From assembly GCA_020081605.1 (NCBI GenBank), contig JAHREC010000049.1, forward strand, positions 3,410,001-3,474,000: 64,000 bases of DNA, read 5' to 3'. Origin of the DNA: Albifimbria verrucaria. Taxonomy: Eukaryota; Ascomycota; Sordariomycetes; Hypocreales; Stachybotryaceae. How positions within the stretch are numbered: the stretch's first letter is position 1; each line of letters opens with the position of its first letter. A model generated the notes under the pieces. It was not told the DNA's origin. It made no database searches and saw only the letters and a list, made by a program, of their open reading frames with translations. Position numbers and translations under genes: made by a program. Shown here piece by piece: positions 22,185 to 33,415 of this stretch.

Positions 22185-24220
22185 GTGTCCAATCATCTGC
22201 TCATGAAGAGCCAAAATCCAAGTGGCTAGGTTGGGAATGGAAGAAGGTAGTTTGCATGTAACTACCATGAATCCTGAAATTACATTGCATCAGTTGAAGC
22301 AGGGTGAAAACTCACATTCGTCATTAATCTCTGACAGCTCTGCCATAATCTGACAGAGTTGGCTGTCATCCGTATAGGCTCCATCCCTTTCATTCGGGTC
22401 TGGACTCCCAGAATTGTCCATCACAAGCAAATCAATGAGAGCTAAACAATGCCTGTCTTCCCTGCATCGGCCCTTCATACGCATTCTTCTCGAAGCTAAT
22501 CCCTACCAAAACTAGGGTTGTGAGGTGACTAGTTAGTTCCTGCTCGGGTTTATGCGGCCGAGCTTGAAGGAAAAGGGGCTTGATAACACGGTTCTCACAT
22601 AAATTCAGAATTCATGCTTCATGGTTCCAGCAACAAAAAAATGATTGAAAATAGCAATTTCATAATAAGGTTGTAAAACGATTTAATTCTTTTAAACATA
22701 TTCATCTAGGTGCAGATAATTATCTGTGTCGCCACTCTGCAGAGTCATGTGCTTTGCATTTTTCTTCGTGGTGGTCAAGGCAGCTAGCGGCATGGTGCAG
22801 TTGAACGCCACAATTCGCCGTCCGCGTTGATATGACGCGAGAGCGGAAGTGGAAGCCCTTTGGACAGGATATCCTAGTCGCCGCGGGCAACAAGGGTCAT
22901 AGGGGCCCTGAAAAATCTGGTCGGTGATGGTGCCGATACGGTCGATTTCGAGCACACCACGACAGGGCTGAGACGTGGAAACCGGTGTCAGGGATATGAT
23001 CTAGACTCGTCGATTCATGAAGGAGGCGCATGATACGATCCAAAGGGCCTGCGGCACAACTTGATCAACCTGTGTGCTCTCCTTAGCACTAATTAAATAG
23101 CATCAGTTGTAGCATACTGGTTAGTAGGCGCGCATGTTCAGGATTCTAATCTGGCCCTAGCTAACATTCCAACCATCGCTGAATATGAAACCGGCGCCCA
23201 TCCGAAGATTTGCTAAACTACGGGCCGCGTTTGGCAGATCGGTCTGTTAATTTGTTTCTTTCGTATCTAAGAGCATGCATCCTCTGGAGCCCGGCAATCA
23301 GCTAGCTTCTTAGCTCAAACCTGACACAAGTGTGAATGATGCCATCTGACTGGATTCGTATCAGCCAATCGAGTGTCGAATCATACGCAGAGCACAGCAA
23401 GATGGACTTCGGTATGAACTACACCGACTTCACCTGATACCATAGATCAATGCCCCGTGCTCCGTGATCAATTTCTTACTCCTAACTTGTAAGCTACGAC
23501 CGTTTCAGTTTGATTGCCCGGTGGGTTGGTCAACCCTGGTCTCCGATGTGGGTCGCATCTACCACGCAAGCCAGGAAACCAGATGAGTACGATGAAGCAC
23601 CACTCCGTACACGCTTATGGCTAAAATTATGGTTGTTAAGCTTGTTGTTTGTCCAGTGGAGTTTCTCTAGCTTCATTACAGATCCAAAGTTCGGATGATG
23701 CCGTTGTTCAAAGCTGCAACTCGTCATCGCTTCTCCAACTAATGCAGCATCAACTCCCATCTTGACGTTTTTCTTCCGTACGGACACTTAATTTTCCATG
23801 CTTTAAAAAGCCAAGTCTAAGTTGCTTGGCTGGATCGGGAACAATGCAAGGACGTCAGTTTGTGAGGATGGCTTGTTGAGTATATTCCACACACGCTGGT
23901 GCCCTCCGCCGAGCCATCTCATCTCCGTATTATCCGAGCACACCTTGGCGCTCAGCGGAGCATCCACTTTCCACCGGTCCACTCTGATCCCTGGTATCAC
24001 GAGCGTGGCTGTCAAGGGCTCAAGCAAAATCTATATGTATCAACAAGTTCCTGGCGATGTTAGTTGTTGCGGCATCGAGATCCTCTCGTTTCCTCACAGT
24101 CTTTCGTTCATCCACTTCCGGTCTCTACGACTCTAATTTCTTATTGTTTATTCCAGGACTGTGTCCGGACTCTCTTTATACCAATAACCCAATCATCCGA
24201 AGTCTTGAAGACTCTGCAAA
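22185..24220. other. intergenic, no supported gene
   Basis: About 2 kb. A minus-strand frame of 87 codons near 22692-22955 is GC-richer than its surroundings but shows no known motif. A tRNA-like string near 23105-23150 does not fold convincingly. Otherwise AT-rich spacer. Confidence 0.4.
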
Positions 24221-25219
24221 ATGAAGTTCTCCAACCTCCTGAACCTTGCCCTCGCAAGCTTGGCTGTTGCCGCCCCCACCCCCACCATTGACGAAGAAGC
24301 CCACGCCGTTATCAACAAGCGTGCCTCCGTCACTGACAGCTGCAACATTGGCTACGCCAGCACCAACGGCGGTACCACTGGTGGTAAGGGTGGCTCTACC
24401 ACCACTGTCTCCACCCTCGCTCAGTTCACCAAGGCTGCCGAGGCGTCTGGCAAGGGCGTCGTCTATGTTAAGGGCACCATCAAGGGCAGCGCCAAGGTCC
24501 GCGTCGCATCCGACAAGACCATTGTTGGTGCCAAGGGCTCAAAGCTTGAGGGCGTCGGTCTGTACGTCAACAAGCAGAAGAACGTCATCATCCGTAACTT
24601 GGCCATCAGCAAGGTGACTGCCACCAACGGCGACGCCATCAACATCCAGGCCTCCAAGAACGTCTGGGTTGACCACTGCGACCTGTCCTCCGACCAGAAC
24701 AGCGGTAAGGACTTCTACGACGGTCTGCTGGACATCAACCACGGTTCTGACTGGGTGACCGTCTCCAACACCTACATCCACGACCACTACAAGGCGTCTC
24801 TGGTCGGCCACAGCGACAACAACGCCAGCGAGGACAAGGGCAAGCTCCGCGTCACCTACGCCAACAACTACTGGGCCAACGTCAACTCCCGCAACCCCTC
24901 AGTGCGCTTCGGCACCGTCCACGTCTACAACAACTACTACCGCAACGTCCAGAGCACCGGTGTCAACACCCGCATGGGCGCTCAGGTCCGCGTCGAGTCC
25001 ACCGTCTTTGAGAGCAGCACCGAGAAGGCCATTCTCTCCGTGGACTCCAAGGAGGTTGGCTACGCCACCGTCAGCGACATTGGCTTCGGCAGCAGCAAGA
25101 ACTCTGCCCCTCTCGGCAACTTTGCCTCAAGCAAGGTCCCTTACGCCTACACCCTGTACGGCAAGGGCAACGTGAAGAGCAAGGTTGTCGGCACTGCTGG
25201 TCAGACTCTCAGCCTGTAA
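24221..25219 (+). CDS. secreted pectate lyase, polysaccharide lyase family 1
   Basis: This is an intact intronless gene of 332 aa. It encodes a pectate lyase that cleaves homogalacturonan by beta-elimination in plant cell walls. The signal peptide MKFSNLLNLALASLAVAA is followed by a short propeptide ending at a Lys-Arg site (INKRAS). The right-handed beta-helix has the PL1 hallmarks: the vWiDH-type motif NVWVDHCDLSS with Ca2+-binding acidic residues, FYDGLLDINHGSDWVTVS, and the catalytic-region RNPSVRFGTVHVYNNYY. Length and order match fungal PL1 enzymes. Codon use is strongly C-ending and GC-rich, unlike most neighbours, pointing to high expression. It indicates a plant-associated or saprotrophic life style. 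Confidence 0.93.
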   Translation: MKFSNLLNLALASLAVAAPTPTIDEEAHAVINKRASVTDSCNIGYASTNGGTTGGKGGSTTTVSTLAQFTKAAEASGKGVVYVKGTIKGSAKVRVASDKTIVGAKGSKLEGVGLYVNKQKNVIIRNLAISKVTATNGDAINIQASKNVWVDHCDLSSDQNSGKDFYDGLLDINHGSDWVTVSNTYIHDHYKASLVGHSDNNASEDKGKLRVTYANNYWANVNSRNPSVRFGTVHVYNNYYRNVQSTGVNTRMGAQVRVESTVFESSTEKAILSVDSKEVGYATVSDIGFGSSKNSAPLGNFASSKVPYAYTLYGKGNVKSKVVGTAGQTLSL

Positions 25220-25532
25220 GAGTTTCGGCAATCTCTGGAGATGATGAACGAAACAGGGTTGGACAAATTATATCTGGTATATATATATATATTTAATTCT
25301 CGGAATATATTGTTTAAATATAAATGATTTTGGATGTTTATTGAGACAATTTGCCCACTTGAGAAACATGTGTCTGTTTAATCTTAAAAACCTTTCCTTT
25401 ATCGGAAAGCCCCATCGCCAAGCTCCTTAGTAACGGTCAGGCGCTGATTGGATCCAGCGTGACTATCAAAGACAGCGGGTCAATAAATTTCAAAGGCGGA
25501 GTCGTCGATTTGCAGTTACTCATGATCCCTTT
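25220..25532. other. intergenic, no gene seen
   Basis: The spacer begins with an AT-rich run including a (TA)n stretch near 25279-25291, probably the pectate lyase 3' UTR and terminator region. It then holds the MFS gene promoter. Confidence 0.45.
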
Positions 25533-27504
25533 ATGTCGCAAGCCAACTTATCCGACAGAATGGCAGGTGAAAAAGACTCAGCAGGTTTGTGCGCGAACCA
25601 GAATCCGTGTGGTTGTGAGAAGACTAACACACTGCTCAGTCACGGACTTCTTCTGGGGAGATACCAACAAACAGGAGAAACGACTGATTCGGAAACTGGG
25701 TATGTTCTCGCCACATGACGATGCACCATTACTGACAAAATGCCTTAGACTTCTTTATTTTGGTGCGTCTCAATCGGAGCTGTTTCAGAACTTACTAACA
25801 AGCTTAGACGTTTTGCTGCTTTAGCTTCTTCTTTAATCATCTTGGTAAGTCAATTGCTGCTGGCCTCTACCTTTCAACTGCTGAGACCTCTACAGACAGG
25901 TCTGCTTTCGCCAATGCATATGTGGGTATTAATATTTGCCAATTATTTGTCAATTGATTGTCAACTAACGTTGCCTCAGGTAGCCGGACTCAAGGAAGAA
26001 CTCAAGCTCGAAGGCAACCAGTACAATGTGCTCCTCTCCATGGCCTCTACAGGGTAAGTGCTAAGATCTTGGTCGAATTGAACGTCGCTTACAAAATTGT
26101 AGCATGCTAGTCGGTCAGATTCCGAGCAGCATCATGATTCAAAAATCAAGCCCCGAATATGGCTGTCTTCAATGATCGTTGTGTGGGCTGCCTGCACAAT
26201 GGCCAGTGCTGCGTGCAAGACCTTTGAGCAGTTGGCGGCGGTGCGCTTCTTCATGGGATTGGCCGAGGCCAGCACCTATGCTGGGTCCATTTATATCATG
26301 GGCTCTTGGTAGTATGTGGTCAACAAACGTCGTCTTTGACATTCTAACATTCAGCAGTAGGTCGGACGAGATTGCCAAGCGTACTGCTGTATTCACCGTC
26401 GCCGGGCAAGTCGGCAAGATGTTTGCAGGTGCCATGATGGCGGCTATTCACGAGTCCATGGATGGTCGTGGAGGACTCGCAGGTTGGCAATGGGTATTTC
26501 TCATCGACGGCATCATCAGTAAGTTTCAATCCACATTACAATTATCTCTTCTGACAATCCAGCCTTCCCTGTCGCCGTGTTTGGGTATTTCTTCTTTCCA
26601 GACATTCCGGAAATCACCCAGGCATTCTATCTCAGTGCCGAAGAGCGTCAACTGGCATTAGATCGGCTTCCGCCCAAGAAAGACAATAGTCATAACATTC
26701 AGTTCTTGAGTTTGGCAAAACGAGTGTTTGGACAGCCTGTCACGTAAGTACTTTGGTGCAGTCTTGGTCACACATTCTAACCGCGCTTCAAGTTATGTAT
26801 GCTGTGTTTTCTCTGCCTTGTCTTCAGGCATGCAAGCATATATTGTGCAAGGACTCTTGATCCTCTATATGAAGAGTCATCAAAAGTCCAACGGCTTCAC
26901 ACAGTCACAAGTTAACACGTATCCGATCCCTACGCATGCTATCGGTATCGTGGCAGAGCTCGTTGGCTCTGTGGTCATCGACCGTTACAACAGGCGCTTA
27001 AGTCTTGGATTGACTATCTGTGCACTACAAATCGCTTGTTCGATTGTGTTGCTCATCCCGAATATGTCTTTGACGGGAAACCTCACCGCTCTTTACCTCT
27101 CTTCGACGGCCTATGGGATAAACCCTCTACTGTACAGTTGGTCATCCAACCTAGCTGTCCGGACAGCGGATGACGCCACGCGAAGCGTCATTCTCGCTTT
27201 AATGGCGGCCAGCGACGGTCTATTGTGGACCTTTTGGGGCATTGTTCTCTACCCTGCCGATGATGCGCCCTACTGGCGAACCGGATACATTGCCACCATC
27301 TGTGTCTGCGCAGTTTTATGTTTCTGGTTGTTTCTCGTCCGTTGGGTATGTGGAATATGTCTAGTGTTTAACGGTCAACTGACTATATACAGCTTGATAG
27401 ATGGACCAGCAAAAACAAGCCGAGACGACAGCATTGCTCAACGCGTCGTCACCCAGGGTCCCTTCGCCTCCGTTGGACGAAAAGCGGGCATAGAAGTGCG
27501 ATAG
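25533..27504 (+). CDS. MFS transporter, anion:cation symporter (Dal5-like) family, many introns
   Basis: This is a plasma-membrane permease of the fungal allantoate/nicotinate-type major facilitator family. The N-terminal exon MSQANLSDRMAGEKDS is followed by several tiny exons joined across GT-AG introns. The recognisable TM blocks then come in order: AGLKEELKLEGNQYNVLLSM, MLVGQIPSSIMIQK, MIVVWAACTMASAAC, AVRFFMGLAEASTYAGSIY, GQVGKMFAGAMMAAIHE with GLAGWQWVFLIDGI, then PVAVFGYFFFPDIPE. The second half has SSGMQAYIVQGLLILYM and DRYNRRLSLGL, and the last TMs are YWRTGYIATICVCAVLCFWLF. An intron fits 26311-26355 (donor GTATGT, acceptor CAGCAG). A one-base loss lies at AAAAA 26141-26145, and another is possible at the start of the last exon (about 27402), so the true stop may be 27490 rather than 27504. 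Substrate unknown. Confidence 0.75.
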
Positions 27505-27662
27505 TTCATCCAAGGGTTTATTGAACAAATTTTCTTGCTCCAAAATTCATAATTTGGAGAGGAAGTTAGTTTGTAGTTGTAGACGACTGACGACTGAACG
27601 TACGCTGTCAGCTAAATCAAAGGTATGAATTGGACTCCTGTAACATGTTTTGCACGTACCGA

Positions 27663-28235
27663 TCAGTCATGATTGCTCAGTGAAAGGCTCATATGCGTTG
27701 TATGCCAAACTGGATCATCGTCTACATGAAGAATAGAGAATCCATGTCGCTCCCAAAAGTCAATGGCTCCTGGGAGGAAGGGGTGCGTGTGGAGATATAG
27801 TTGGTCGATGCCTGCCCGCTGTGCCTCGCTTTTTAGCGCAATAAGAAGCTGAGAGGCGATACCGGCACGGCGGTGATCTGGGTCGACGTACAACCTTACG
27901 ACTTCAACCACACGTCCTTCACCAAGCTGCAGATAGGGGAAGCGGTTGTCGTAAGCAACGAATCCGATGGTTGCAACGAGCGTACCGTTAATTCGGGCGC
28001 TGAGAAAAGCTCCGTCTTGAGTGTCCATGTAGGCTCGTTGAAAGCCTCCGTTAAGCTCACGGTCGGCTAATTGGTCATGAGAGTCTGCAGTCAGCATAGG
28101 AAACATTGCCTTGCGAGCCATTTTAGTAAAAGCGATCATGGTTGGGATCTCGTCCACGTTAGCACGGCTAATGACCACATTGCATTGCGAGAGTTGTGCC
28201 ATTTGGCTTGTTGAGTTTTGACCTGGTTGCGCCAT
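27663..28235 (-). CDS. GNAT-family N-acetyltransferase
   Basis: This is an intact single-exon gene of 190 aa. It has the acetyl-CoA-binding motif A of the GNAT fold, VVRLYVDPDHRRAGIASQLL, with the R/Q-x-x-G-x-G/A loop (RRAGIA). It is preceded by the beta4 strand ATIGFVAY and followed by LYLHTHPFLPGAIDFWERHGF, a typical motif B ending in the (Y/F)ERxGF pattern. It transfers an acetyl group to a small-molecule or protein amine, and the substrate cannot be told. It converges on the MFS transporter gene, with about 160 bp between the two stops. The ATG at 28235 is the first in frame, and an internal Met at codon 12 is an alternative start. Confidence 0.85.
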   Translation of the reverse strand: MAQPGQNSTSQMAQLSQCNVVISRANVDEIPTMIAFTKMARKAMFPMLTADSHDQLADRELNGGFQRAYMDTQDGAFLSARINGTLVATIGFVAYDNRFPYLQLGEGRVVEVVRLYVDPDHRRAGIASQLLIALKSEAQRAGIDQLYLHTHPFLPGAIDFWERHGFSILHVDDDPVWHTTHMSLSLSNHD

Positions 28236-29988
28236 GTTTGCTTGTTTCGACCAAATACAAGAAGGAAACCTGCAATAGACTCAAATCTCTCTTTCGGAGG
28301 CTTTGAGAGGCCAAAATCCTGGTTGATCCATCTCGAGTGTATGCAATTTCAAGAGTGGGTTGGAGACTGGAGCTTTGAGTGGCTAGTACCAAGCTATTTT
28401 CTTGGTTGACAGCAGCTTACGACAAGTTCGGTTAGACTGATAGCAGGAGACTCGATTAAAGTATTATCCTTATAACCAATATCAAATCATCGCTTGAACT
28501 AGCTCAAAAGGCTCCTCCGAATGTCGAGACCAAATGGATGCGTTACTAAAGACATTCGTAGGTAGATATGGTACGGCTAATATGATACCTAGTTAGACTA
28601 TTTGTCAATTCGAGAACTCCTACGGATGCAAAGAACTCGGAAATTTGTTTGCTGTTTATAGTCTAGCAAAGGGTCCTTGATCGTACAAGTATTGCTAAAT
28701 GCGCAGGGGGTCACTGAAAAAGCCCACGAGTAGCAGTACGTGTTAGTGAACCAGTTGGAAGATTGGTATGGCAAGGAGAAACGGATAATTCCGACACAAA
28801 TGTTTGCCAAGCCCACACAGACGAGATGGCTCCACACTCCACCTCAGAATACGCAACACTAGATGCCCTTTTCCCCATTTTAGTTAGGCACAGGCTTCGT
28901 GATGATGAAGCTAGTAAGGATGCCGATTAATAGCGGATCATATGTGTCATTCATGCGAACAAGCCATCAAAGCGAGCAATGATACTAAATTCGGCCAACC
29001 ATCAGAAACAATGTATAGCATTCCAACATGATCCGCAATGGCCATGACTGAGACCATGAAGCTGATTCCATTAGCACCCTAAAAGTCATAGGCTAGAATA
29101 AAATACCACCATCTTTGGCGTCCTTTCTACATTTGGCATTCTGAACCCTGCAAATTGGTCACCAGAACTGATGCGAAGTCGGCCCTGCCACGGCTATGCT
29201 AGGTAAACTTGGTGCTCGACAGCAACAGGGTCTGTCACAGACCCTTTTCCATGCTGTGCAGCGTAGCATGATACTAGAGGATGCGGTTTTGGTTAAAAGG
29301 CAGGCCTCCATAAGTCTGCTCACACGTAAACTAAGACGAATGAATAGAATGTCATAAACCACAGACATAGGTTGAACAATTAAAAGATTCATTTTCTCCA
29401 AACCTACTTTACCTTCTATTGATGTAGTGCAGAGCTCCCTGTGCCTCTCAACAAAAAGGTCTAGAGACGCTGAGGTCTACTTTCGTGAATCTGTTATGTC
29501 CATATGATAAGTCGATTTGGAGCTACTGATACAGACCCCGTGGAAGCAGTGAAGAAAATCAACAGGCTCGGGACTGGTTCAATGATTCGATTTCATGGAG
29601 CTTTCTCTAATGAAAATTTGCAAGAGGTTACCGACTTGCAAGACTCGAAAAGGAAGAAGAATGTCAGAGATAATAAGCTGAAGTCGCTTAGTAGCGGCAT
29701 GTCAATTCGTTGCATCGACAATTGGTATAGACTTCTCGACAAGCTATCGATATATGCGGTAATAAGAAGCTCCTGAAAGATGTCTGGATGTTTAGAGGTT
29801 TGTGTATTGGTCTATAGCTTGGATTTGATGTCGCAATCTTGCATCTAGAATTCCATTTTTTCAGGAATATATTATCAAGGATAACCCTACATAATTCTGG
29901 TTATTAGCTAGTGTGACCGATTCTTAGTCTTGCAATATCCCGTACTCATTCTAAAACAACATGTTGTTGAATCCGTTCATTCAGGCCA
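28236..29988. other. intergenic, no supported gene
   Basis: About 1.75 kb, AT-rich. A 90-codon plus-strand frame at 29504-29776 begins with ATG but has no recognisable motif, signal peptide or splice partner, so it is not called. Confidence 0.4.
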
Positions 29989-31724
29989 TCAAGCTACTGT
30001 ATTAATACAGTATGCATCTAAACTTCCACGATACTCTTCTAGAATCTGTGGTATAGAGCCTGCACTCTGATTATCAAGACCAAGCCGCTCCCTAGTTTCG
30101 CCCTGTCTCTTTGTGCCTAGTTCAATTTCTTCCACTTCTATGCCCATCATATCAGCCGCTTCCAAGTGAACTTGGCTCTCTGTGCGGTGTTGCTTAACAT
30201 CCACAGTGGTGATGGCTTGAATTCTAGCACCAGATGGCGAATCGGGGTCGTGCCGATGCCAGGGTCGTCTACTACCCCTGAGCTTCCTGCTCCACCAGAG
30301 GGGCCCGAATCTCGGGAAGACTTTCCGGAAGAGATGCCTAGGCAGACATACACGGGTTTGAGAAGATTATTGAAGTGTGGCAGGCAGGCACAAATGATGC
30401 CTACGTAGAGTTCGAGACCGGACCAAATACCAACATCGACAAAGTCATCTAGCTCCGTGTTGGTAAGTTTATAGAAGAGACGGTGGGCTGATCTTACAAG
30501 TTGGGTTTTTGACAGCGTAAAGCGGCTAATGGTGCTGAGCCGGTAAAGGCTGACAGCAACGACGCTAACCGGACGTCAGTGACTAGGATCAAGACCAGAT
30601 TCCCTAGTGTTGACTCACAAAATGCCGAATGTGAACATAATTCCCGTTAGGATCTTTTTCCGCAGGGAAACTTGAGACGCGCGATGAATGGGAGAGGGAT
30701 TAGCATGATCCAAATATCAATGGCAATAACAACGACAGCCCCGGCCCAGAAAACGGCGTTCTTGTTGACACAAAACCTTCATCCTCGCCATCCCATCCCT
30801 TCCAGAAATGGTCAACCGGCGTGCAACCGAAAATGATGGCGAGATCGAATGCTAAACAGCAGGAAAGAATGAGGACAAAGGTAAATTGGATCAGACGGCG
30901 CACTACAAGGATCTGGCCAAAAATCCGCTGATAAAATAAGAGAATCGACAGACGCAAAAAGTCTCGACTCGTTATGTAGAGGATGAACAAGACGAACATG
31001 CGCTTGAGGAGTATCGTCACATCGTCGTGTGGGACGGCCCAGATATCCGTGCCAAGGCCATGGTTCTGGACTGGACGAGGCAGTTAGCAGGGATGCGCAA
31101 CATACAGCGGGGTGGCCCGTTCATACGTGTCAGGCCAAGTACGGTAAATGTGACGCAGCCGAGCTGTTGAGTGATTAGAGCGAGCATTGGAATTGAAGCC
31201 TTGAAAGCGGACACACAAAGACAAGCCGATGATGAAGTCGTCCCACCACATGGGGACCCTGGCCTGTATCCTCGCAACGATGCGCAGCAACACTGCTACC
31301 CCAGAGAGGACAAAGAAGGCAACGAGAACGGAGAAATAGGCATGTCCAGTGCGCGGTGGTATGCCACACGCCGTTGATGTCAGGTTTCTGGTCAACAGGC
31401 CCTCGCTGATGGTGCAGGTTGAGGTAACGCAGGCGGTCGCTTCAAGGGTGATTTGCTCGTTGCTACAAACGCATGCTTGGTCCAACAAATCGCAATCAGA
31501 ATTGAAAACAGCGCTGACCATGCATTTTGCCTGCGCGATTGCGAAATGGTGAGTGAGTAGACAGATACGGATTCTGAGACAACGGAACGTACAGCGCACT
31601 TGGGCAGCTCTTTCGCCAGAGACGCCAACCCGGACATTGTGCTCAACCAAGACGTCGACGGGGAAAAAGAAGAAGAGAAAATTGAAATGGAGGGAGCAAA
31701 CAGGTAATAGCAGAGCAACTGCAT
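29989..31724 (-). CDS. CFEM-containing PTH11-type 7-TM receptor, several apparent frameshifts
   Basis: This is a surface receptor of the PTH11 class with an extracellular CFEM domain, the type used by plant-pathogenic fungi for surface sensing. Exon 1 (31724-31593) encodes a signal-like segment and LASLAKELPKCA. Intron 31592-31531 (GTACGT...GCGCAG) joins to KCMVSAVFNSDCD, DQACVCSN, ACVTSTCTISEGLL and STACG. Across the junction this gives exactly eight Cys in CFEM order. The TM region starts AYFSVLVAFFVLSGVAVLLRI with the PTH11 motif WWDDFIIG. It continues after introns with GLGTDIWAVPHDD, a long TM pair, GCTPVDHFWKGWD and GIWSGLELYVGIICACLP. It ends in a cytoplasmic Ser/Gly-rich tail. One-base losses fit at 30772-30775, 30668-30670 and in the tail. 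The intron between TM2 and GLGTDIW is not fully resolved. Confidence 0.75.
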
Positions 31725-32108
31725 CGCACAATCGCGATGCTACCCCGCGAAACAAGCTCACCATCGTCATGGTGCTTTCCAGCTCCCGACCGCTCAATGC
31801 TACCTTGCAGTCTTTACCCGCTGTCAGCTGAAGCCAAGGATTCAGAGATAGGTGCGGGTGACACGGATGCTACCCAACGTGCATAAGCATATTGGTTGTG
31901 CCGACGGGAGCTGAGAGCCGATGTCTTTCCTCAATGGCATGTAAGTGCCGTCTAAGGCAGGCCGAGATGCCGATCAGTTGTTGTCAGCACCTGAAACCCA
32001 CAGCGCCGGCCCACTCCGGTCACTGGCTATGATGGGAACCGTCGCTCAACCACCACCTCCGTTGCATCCGGCTTATTCTCATTCTCTTCCTCCACGTTTG
32101 AGAATATC
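31725..32108. promoter_or_regulatory. shared divergent promoter region (CFEM-PTH11 receptor / paraoxonase-like gene)
   Basis: Only 384 bp separate the two divergent start codons. No gene fits between them. The spacing implies overlapping promoters. I could not single out a specific transcription-factor motif. Confidence 0.4.
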
Positions 32109-33415
32109 ATGGCACGCTTCAGTCTTCAATCGAGTTTGGTATGTGGTGAAAAGCGCATGCCTTGTCATGTTCCAAGACTGACTGTGCAAAGCTCCTGGCT
32201 CTCCTGCTCGGGCCCCTGGCCGCACTTCTGGCCGGCCGCCTCCGGGTTCTGTCGCTGTCTTACTACAACGCACCAGGGCGCATGCCGCTGCATGCCAACT
32301 TTACGTCTCATGAAGTCAAGTTTCAGAACCAGATCCGCAATTGTGAGGATGCCTTGCTTGTCGAAAGCCACGGCCTTGCCCTTTTGGCCTGCGACCCGGG
32401 CAGAGAAGCCTGGAACACCGTGATGGTAGGACCCCACAAGCAATATTCCTTTCTTCGTTGTGTTGACCTTTCCAGGGCCACTTTCATGACGACGTGGAGC
32501 CTGACCCAAATGCCGAGCTCTACGCCTACAGATATGGCAGTGACGACTCCTTGTGCGTATTAAGGTAGTTGGGTTCGATGATGAACTCCGTACCATTGGC
32601 TTCGAGTATCACGAGCCCAGCGCGACTCTCTTCGTCACCAATCATCTCCGCAAAGGTGGCCCTCGAATTGAACAGTTTCGCCTCGATCTCGATGCTCTAA
32701 CAGCCACGCACCTGCGCTCGCTCTCGCATCCCCTCCTCAATGCGCCCAACTCCATTGCCGCACAGAGCGCCACCGACTTCTTTGTAACAAACCAACACCA
32801 CTTTATTCCCGCAAAGAGCCGTTTGCTTTGGTTTCTTGAGACCTATCTCGCGCCTCCGATTGCGACTGTGGTCCATGCTCGCATTCTTCCGTCGGGAGAA
32901 CTCGATGCTCATGTCGTTGTCCGCCAGGCATACCCCAATGGTATAGCATTGACTGGCAATGGCTCTACGCTTGCAGTTGCCGCCACCAACAAACGCCTTG
33001 TCAACATTTACTCCGTAGAAAACCCTTCCGGAGACTCAGAAGTTGCTCACCCCACGCTCCGTCACGAGAGCGCAATCGAGAATTTGCCTTTTATGCCAGA
33101 CAACCTTGCTGTCGCTGACGATGGCGCTCTTCTCATCGCCGGTCATCCGCATCTGCCGAGCCTAAACGCGTATGCCAGCTCGCGCTATCTGTGCTCCCGC
33201 CCGGAGAATCTGGCTCATGCCAAAGCTGAAGATACCAGCAAATGCGATGTTCGTGCGGCTTCCTGGGCGAGCGAGTGGACGCCTCAAGCCGGTGTTCGCC
33301 ATATTTACTCGGATTGGGCTTATTCAACCAGCGCCAGCGTTGTACGGAGCAGGGAGCGTCGTTTCGGCATCGTGGCTGGGCTGTACGCAAGGGTATTCTG
33401 GTTTGGCGAGATTAA
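32109..33415 (+). CDS. paraoxonase/arylesterase-like six-bladed beta-propeller (SMP-30 superfamily), two apparent frameshifts
   Basis: This is a predicted lactonase/esterase of the paraoxonase type, anchored or secreted by an N-terminal hydrophobic segment assembled across the first intron (32139-32191). MARFSLQSSL joins in phase to LLALLLGPLAALLAGRL. Exon 2 carries NCEDALLVESHGLALLACDPG, the Ca2+-site strand region typical of paraoxonases, ending NTVM. Intron 32426-32475 joins GHFHDDVEPDPNAELYAY. Then come ELRTIGFEYHEPSATLFVTNH, LNAPNSIAAQSATDFFVTN, AYPNGIALTGNGSTLAVA and PDNLAVADDGALLIAGHP, the repeated propeller strands with the N/D metal ligands. The frame breaks at about 32551-32555 and at GGG 33391-33393. 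Restoring the latter gives a family-like ending VWRD and the stop at 33413-33415. Confidence 0.8.

Noticed and set aside
22692..22955. Minus-strand 87-codon frame, slightly GC-rich
   Set aside because: No motif, splice partner or signal peptide; not enough to call a gene.
23105..23150. tRNA-like string (TAGCATACTGGTTAGTAGG...)
   Set aside because: No consistent acceptor stem or T-loop could be paired; it looks like chance resemblance.
29504..29776. 90-aa plus-strand frame
   Set aside because: Lysine-rich, no recognised domain, isolated in AT-rich sequence.
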